Below are positions 62,647-64,000 of a stretch of DNA of 64,000 bases, in pieces. Source of the stretch: Agelaius tricolor (Eukaryota; Chordata; Aves; Passeriformes; Icteridae); contig JALJCS010000001.1 of assembly GCA_023055355.1 (NCBI GenBank), positions 76,239,381 through 76,303,380 of the forward strand, written 5' to 3'. Each line of letters begins with the position of its first letter. Position 1 is the first letter of the stretch. The position numbers and the translations under genes are program-made. The notes below the pieces were generated by a model, which was not told where the DNA came from, did no database searches, and worked only from the letters and a program-made list of their open reading frames with translations.

Positions 62647-63671
62647 TGTGCTGGGTCTGCATAGCCAGATTTTGGTACTGGCTATGTTACAGGGGTGGCC
62701 TCTGTGAGAAGATGCCAGAAGCTTCCCCTTGTCTGACAAAGCTGATTTCCTCTGGCTCAGAGATGGACATGCTGCTGGTCAAGGCTGAGCCCACCAGTGT
62801 GTGGTCACAGCTCTGTGATAACATATTTAAGAAAAAAAATAAAAGTTAGTGGCAGAAGTAATTGTGGCCAGAGAAGAGCAGAGTGAGAACATGTGAGAGC
62901 AATAGCCCTGCAGACACCAAGGTCAGTGAAGAGGGAGGTGCAGGAGATGCTCCAGGCACTGGAGTAGAGTCCCCTGCAGCCCATGGAGGACCACAGGGAT
63001 GCAGAGCTTCATCTGCATCCCATGCAGGATCCCAGCAGGAGCAGGTGGATGCTGAAGAGGGCTATGATCCCATGGGAAACCCATGATGGAGCAGGTTCCT
63101 GGCAGGGACCCACAGACCCACAGAGAGAGGAGCCCACCCTGAAGCAGGTTTCCTGGTAGGACTTGTGACCCTGTGGGGTAGCCACACTGGAGCAGCCTGT
63201 TCCTGAAGGACTGTATCCTGTGTTAAAATGACCCACATTGCAGCAGTTCATGGAGAACTGCTGCTTGTGAGATGGACTTGTATTGGAGAGGTTTGTGGAG
63301 AATGGTCTCCCATGAGAAGGACTCCCCTCCCTGACCAGCAGCAGAAACAAAGTGTGATGAACAACCCCCATTCCCCATTCCTCATCTGCCTTCACAGAGG
63401 AGGAGGTAGAGCTTGGGCAGGAGCAAGGAGGGTTGAAAGGTGTTTTTAAGATTTATTCTACTTATTATCCTGCTCTGATTTTGTTAATAATGAATTCAGT
63501 TAATATCCCCAAGCTGAGTCTGTTTGGCCTATGATGGTAGTTGGTGAGTGATCTCTCCCAGTCCTTATCTCAATTCATGAACCCTTTATTTTCTCCTCCC
63601 TTACAGTTGTAGAGGGAAGACAGTGAGGTTTTGGTGGGTGCTTGGAATTCAGCCAGGGTCAACCCCCTACA
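62647..63671 (+). mobile_element. Large (~1 kb) avian ERV solo LTR
   Basis: It begins TGTGCTGGGTCTGCATAGCC and ends AGCCAGGGTCAACCCCCTACA, so it has TG...CA termini. The middle (about 62900-63330) consists of degenerate, imperfectly repeated units of the kind GGAGCAGGT...CCCATGG and GGAGAACTGCTGC. Near the 3' side come TGTTTTTAAGATTTATTCTA, a degenerate polyadenylation signal AATAAT (63486-63491), then GAGTCTGTTTGGCC, GTGAGTGATCTCTCCCAGTC and TTTTGGTGGGTGCTTGG. This is a well-known avian LTR layout that I associate with ERVL-type elements. Direct flanks share ACAG (62643-62646 and 63671-63674, overlapping the terminal A), too short and offset to count as proof of a duplication. No internal gene sequence is present. 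Open frames inside are spurious. Confidence 0.85.
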
Positions 63672-64000
63672 CAGAGTCAACAATAGAATCTTTAGGCTAG
63701 GGTTATTTTTATAGCCCACATAATTTTATAAGATTTTTATTCTTTATTTTATGGGACATTCAAATACTTTCATTCTGTATGTGGTTCTTAAATCTACTGC
63801 ACAATTGTAATTCTTTGTAACCACCTACTAAAGTTAACTGCTCCCTCAAGAGCGCTTAGGAAATTATTCTCAGGACAAAAGCAGAAGCAAGGCACAGTGT
63901 CTTGGTGCCTTTGGGCATCCTTCTGAGCCTCTAACAAAGCTCCACCTTGGCTGCAGGTGATGACACTCCTATAGAGGCCAATATGTGGCAAAGTCTAGCA
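63672..64000. other. Unique non-coding DNA at the window end
   Basis: I see nothing recognisable here. Confidence 0.5.

Noticed and set aside
62862..63395. Open frames of 74-128 codons at the right end
   Set aside because: They lie inside the 1-kb solo LTR, which is non-coding in this family.

Overview
The window reads as a gene-poor stretch of a bird autosome or sex chromosome, probably from a songbird (Passeriformes). Several avian repeat families support this. CR1 LINE 3' fragments occur on both strands. ERVL-type and ERVK-type solo LTRs have layouts known from avian genomes. One SINE has a tRNA-Ile-derived head joined to a CR1-type 3' tail, an architecture known to me from passerines (TguSINE1-like). 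Base composition is AT-rich throughout, with no operons, rRNA or functional tRNA. The passerine placement is inference from repeat families recalled from memory, not from a database search.

I found no complete protein-coding gene. No open frame on either strand exceeds 216 codons, and that longest one is the antisense shadow of a CR1 fragment. The most gene-like signal is a 66-nt in-frame segment at 12597-12662, flanked by a good splice acceptor and a weak donor. If real, it would be an internal exon and the window would lie in or between large introns; I cannot name the gene. A second, weaker splice-bounded open segment lies at 20093-20238.

Layout: 1-9.6 kb is unique AT-rich DNA. A CR1 fragment lies at 9.66-10.2 kb, an A/C-rich tract with a CA repeat at 11.6-11.8 kb, and the candidate exon at 12.6 kb. 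A degraded ERVL-like LTR lies at 14.7-15.1 kb. A/C-rich tracts lie at 16.0 and 19.4 kb, with a long GGAA microsatellite at 17.8 kb between them. A CR1 fragment follows at 21.1 kb and an ERVL-type solo LTR at 23.2-23.8 kb. A moderately GC-rich block ending in A18 lies at 25.3 kb, a CR1 fragment at 31.2 kb, a TA microsatellite at 32.3 kb, and an ERVL-type solo LTR at 33.5 kb. A promoter-like, LTR-like segment lies at 39.1-39.4 kb and a perfect 19-bp hairpin at 45.3 kb. CR1 fragments lie at 45.9 and 51.5 kb, with an LTR at 47.4 kb between them. An ERVK-type solo LTR with a perfect 6-bp target duplication lies at 53.3-53.9 kb, and an ERVL LTR fragment at 54.2 kb. A CR1 piece retaining frameshifted reverse-transcriptase C-terminal coding lies at 57.7-58.2 kb, the SINE at 60.0 kb, and a 1-kb LTR at 62.6-63.7 kb.

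The sequence shows a record of successive retroelement insertions in non-coding DNA rather than interacting genes. I see no previously undescribed biological system. The items most worth checking are the possible exon, the 19-bp hairpin, the SINE, and the young-looking ERVK solo LTR.
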